A stretch of DNA of 7,330 bases from Actinomycetota bacterium (GTDB lineage: Bacteria; Actinomycetota; Thermoleophilia; Gaiellales; Gaiellaceae), in assembly GCA_016870235.1 (NCBI GenBank), contig VGCB01000129.1, positions 1 through 7,330 on the forward strand. The letters are read 5' to 3'. The first letter of the stretch is position 1, and each line of letters starts with the position of its first letter. A program made the position numbers and the translations under genes. A model generated the notes under the pieces. That model was given only the letters and a program-made list of their open reading frames with translations. It was not told the DNA's origin and searched no databases. Of this stretch, positions 5,697 to 7,330 are shown piece after piece.

Positions 5697-6839
5697 ATGG
5701 ACATCGCGCTCAGCCGCTGGTCGCGCGCCGGGTGGGATCACCCGCTCCCTGCGCTCGACGGCCCCTCCACGCTCGTGCTCGCGTTCGGGGACTCCGCGCT
5801 CGGCTCGGAGGCCGAGCCGTGGGGTGACCTTCGCGACGCCTATCCCCAGGCAGCCGTCCTCGGCTGCTCGACCGCCGGCGAGATCCTCGGCGACGCCGTC
5901 CTCGACGGCGGGCTGACCGTCGCCGTCGCGCGCTTCGAGGACACCCGGCTGGCCGTCGCGTCCGTGCCGGTCGCGGGCACCGACTCCCACGACATCGGCA
6001 GGGAGCTCGGCGCCCGCATCGTCGCCGCCGATCCCGACGTGAAGGCGGTCTTCGTGCTCTCGGACGGGCTCGCCGTCAACGGCAGCCGGCTCGTCCAGGG
6101 CTTCACCGCTGCGTGCCGGCCGGAGGTGGCGATCACCGGCGGCCTCGCGGCAGACGGCGACCGCTTCCAGCGCACCTGGGTGGTCGTCGACGGAGCGCCG
6201 GCGGAGGGGCACGTGACCGCCGTCGGTCTCTCGGGCCCGCGCTTCCGCGTCGGTCACGGCTCGCGCGGGGGCTGGGACATCTTCGGCCCGGAGCGACGCG
6301 TCACGCGCGCCGAGGGGAACGTGCTCTTCGAGCTCGACGGGCAGCCCGCGCTCGACCTCTACAAGCACTACCTCGGCGCGCGGGCGGCGGGGCTTCCCGC
6401 GACGGCGCTGCTCTTCCCGCTCGCGGTCCGGTACGGCCCGCACGACGAGCGGCGCGTCGTGCGCACGATCCTCGGCGTCGACGAGGAGTCCCGCTCGATG
6501 ACGTTCGCCGGTGACATCCCCGAGGACGGGCTCGCGCAGCTCATGCGCGCGAACTTCGAGCGCCTGATCGACGGCGCCGGCCGCGCCGCCGAGCTCGCGC
6601 TCGTCGACGTCGACGGACCGTCCCTGACGGTCGCGATCAGCTGCGTCGGCCGCCGGCTCCTGCTCGGCGAGCGCGTCGAGGACGAGCTCGAGGCGGTCGT
6701 GTCGGCCTTCTCGCCGGGGACGGCGATCGCCGGGTTCTACTCGTACGGCGAGATCTCGCCGATCACCGCGGGCACCTGCGATCTGCACAACCAGACGATG
6801 ACCCTCACGAGCTTCTCGGAGGATCGGATCGCGGCGTGA
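5697..6839 (+). CDS. FIST (N and C) domain sensory protein
   Basis: This is a 380-residue soluble protein with FIST_N (about 25-215) and FIST_C (about 220-360) domains in the usual order and size. Landmarks are VLGCSTAGEI (54-63), FVLSDGLAVNGSRLVQG (119-135), ITGGLAADGDRF (146-157), ALDLYKHYLG (218-227) and GFYSYGEISP (346-355). FIST proteins act as small-ligand sensory modules and are typically encoded beside signal-transduction genes; some (NosP) bind heme and sense nitric oxide, controlling a partner kinase. No signal peptide or transmembrane segment is visible, so it should be cytoplasmic. Its stop overlaps the GTG start of a PAS-domain signalling gene by 4 bp, indicating a functional pair. 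It starts 52 bp after pgi, too short for a clear terminator but enough for its own promoter. Ligand identity cannot be assigned from sequence alone. Confidence 0.92.
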   Translation: MDIALSRWSRAGWDHPLPALDGPSTLVLAFGDSALGSEAEPWGDLRDAYPQAAVLGCSTAGEILGDAVLDGGLTVAVARFEDTRLAVASVPVAGTDSHDIGRELGARIVAADPDVKAVFVLSDGLAVNGSRLVQGFTAACRPEVAITGGLAADGDRFQRTWVVVDGAPAEGHVTAVGLSGPRFRVGHGSRGGWDIFGPERRVTRAEGNVLFELDGQPALDLYKHYLGARAAGLPATALLFPLAVRYGPHDERRVVRTILGVDEESRSMTFAGDIPEDGLAQLMRANFERLIDGAGRAAELALVDVDGPSLTVAISCVGRRLLLGERVEDELEAVVSAFSPGTAIAGFYSYGEISPITAGTCDLHNQTMTLTSFSEDRIAA

Positions 6840-7330
6840 GCGGGGACGCCCCGATCCATCCGACGCTCGCCCGCCAGCTCCGCCGGCTCGGGATCGACCC
6901 GGCCGTGCCGCCGGACGTGGACGGGTGGCTGCATCTCCTCAGGCGGATCAGCTCGGCCTACACCGACGCGGACAACGATCGCTACACGCTCGAGCGGGCG
7001 ATCGAGATCTCCTCCCGCGAGATGCAGCTGCTCCACGACGACCTCGCCGAGCGCGAGCAGTTCCGCTCGGCGATCGTCGAGGGCGCGGCGGAGGGCGTGA
7101 TCACGATCGACGCGGACGGGACGATCCTCTCGTTCAACGCTGCCGCGTCGGAGATCTTCGGCTGGGAGGCCTCCGAGATCGTGGGGCAGCCGTTGAGCGT
7201 CCTCGTTCCCGAGGCGCACCGCCATCGCCACGAGGCAGGCTTCCAGCGGTACCTCACGACCGGTCAGCCCGTGATCATGGGGCGGACGGTCGAGGTCGAG
7301 GGGCTCCGACGCTCCGGCGAGATGTTCCCG
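6836..7330 (+). CDS. PAS-domain signal transduction protein, N-terminal part (cut by window edge)
   Basis: The visible 165 residues begin at GTG 6836, forming a GTGA overlap with the FIST gene stop; GGAGG at 6818-6822 is a somewhat distant ribosome site. Residues 28-75 form a helical region (WLHLLRRISSAYTDADNDRY, then ISSREMQLLHDDL) that looks like a dimerising signalling helix or coiled coil, of a type I associate with the start of FIST-linked sensor proteins. A PAS domain follows from about 75: GVITIDADGTILSFNAAAS (87-105), IFGWEASEIVGQPLSVLVPE (107-126), then HRHRHEAGFQRYLTTG (128-143) and RRSGEMFP at the edge. His132 aligns with the proximal heme ligand of FixL, but this His also occurs in non-heme PAS domains. 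The output domain (histidine kinase, GGDEF or other) lies outside the window. Confidence 0.88.
   Translation, partial: MSGDAPIHPTLARQLRRLGIDPAVPPDVDGWLHLLRRISSAYTDADNDRYTLERAIEISSREMQLLHDDLAEREQFRSAIVEGAAEGVITIDADGTILSFNAAASEIFGWEASEIVGQPLSVLVPEAHRHRHEAGFQRYLTTGQPVIMGRTVEVEGLRRSGEMFP

Noticed and set aside
2810..5704. 964-codon open frame on the minus strand opposite the cyclodeaminase-family gene and pgi
   Set aside because: Its composition (Arg, Asp, Glu, Val, Gly) is that of the antisense of GC-rich codons, no family is recognisable, and the opposite strand encodes clear enzymes.
5694..6788. 364-codon minus-strand open frame opposite the FIST gene
   Set aside because: It mirrors the FIST gene codon for codon and has low-complexity Arg/Glu/Ala composition; the FIST motifs on the plus strand are unambiguous.
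1..7330. Mobile elements, CRISPR arrays, tRNA/rRNA genes, toxin-antitoxin or phage genes
   Set aside because: No repeat-spacer pattern, transposase motif, cloverleaf, terminal inverted repeats or composition break was found; the window is uniformly GC-rich and filled with ordinary coding genes.

Overview
The window is gene-dense, very GC-rich DNA with G/C-ending codons, GTG starts, 0 to 4 bp gene junctions and long antisense shadow ORFs. This fits a high-GC actinomycete-type bacterium. The FIST plus PAS sensor style and overall protein character make a Thermoleophilia-like lineage a reasonable guess, but nothing here proves the taxonomy. No RNA gene, mobile element, CRISPR array or tRNA was seen.

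Left block (1-1810, minus strand): a corrinoid-dependent one-carbon operon. In transcription order it encodes a B12-binding corrinoid protein, a small protein of the so-called virulence factor family (resembling PF13769), and a methyltetrahydrofolate:corrinoid methyltransferase that runs off the left edge. Together they should move a methyl group between cob(I)alamin/methylcobalamin and tetrahydrofolate. The substrate-specific methyltransferase that would load the corrinoid is not in the window. A divergent IclR-family regulator (1886-2623) lies across a 75 bp control region. That region holds a perfect 17 bp palindrome, probably the operator, and two -10-like elements arranged as an inverted repeat, suggesting overlapping face-to-face promoters.

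Middle block (2650-5644): a Rid/YjgF-family gene on the minus strand is divergent from a plus-strand ornithine cyclodeaminase/mu-crystallin-family gene, with only 37 bp between their starts. The Rid protein has Ala where active RidA has its catalytic Arg. The cyclodeaminase homologue keeps the Rossmann motif and early substrate-binding positions but lacks the usual C-terminal active-site signature, so its substrate is open. Glucose-6-phosphate isomerase (pgi) follows with no spacer and is complete, with all catalytic residues.

Right block (5697-7330, plus strand): a FIST-domain sensory protein overlaps by 4 bp the start of a PAS-domain signalling protein cut by the right edge. A FIST gene coupled to a PAS sensor recalls NosP/NahK-type nitric-oxide sensing modules, and the PAS domain keeps the histidine that aligns with the FixL heme ligand. 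A sigma-28-like promoter may sit just before the FIST gene and would produce a leaderless transcript.

Most novel points: the operator/promoter architecture at 1822-1892, the Arg-less Rid protein paired with an atypical cyclodeaminase homologue, the small protein of unknown function inside the corrinoid operon, and the possible heme/gas-sensing FIST-PAS pair.
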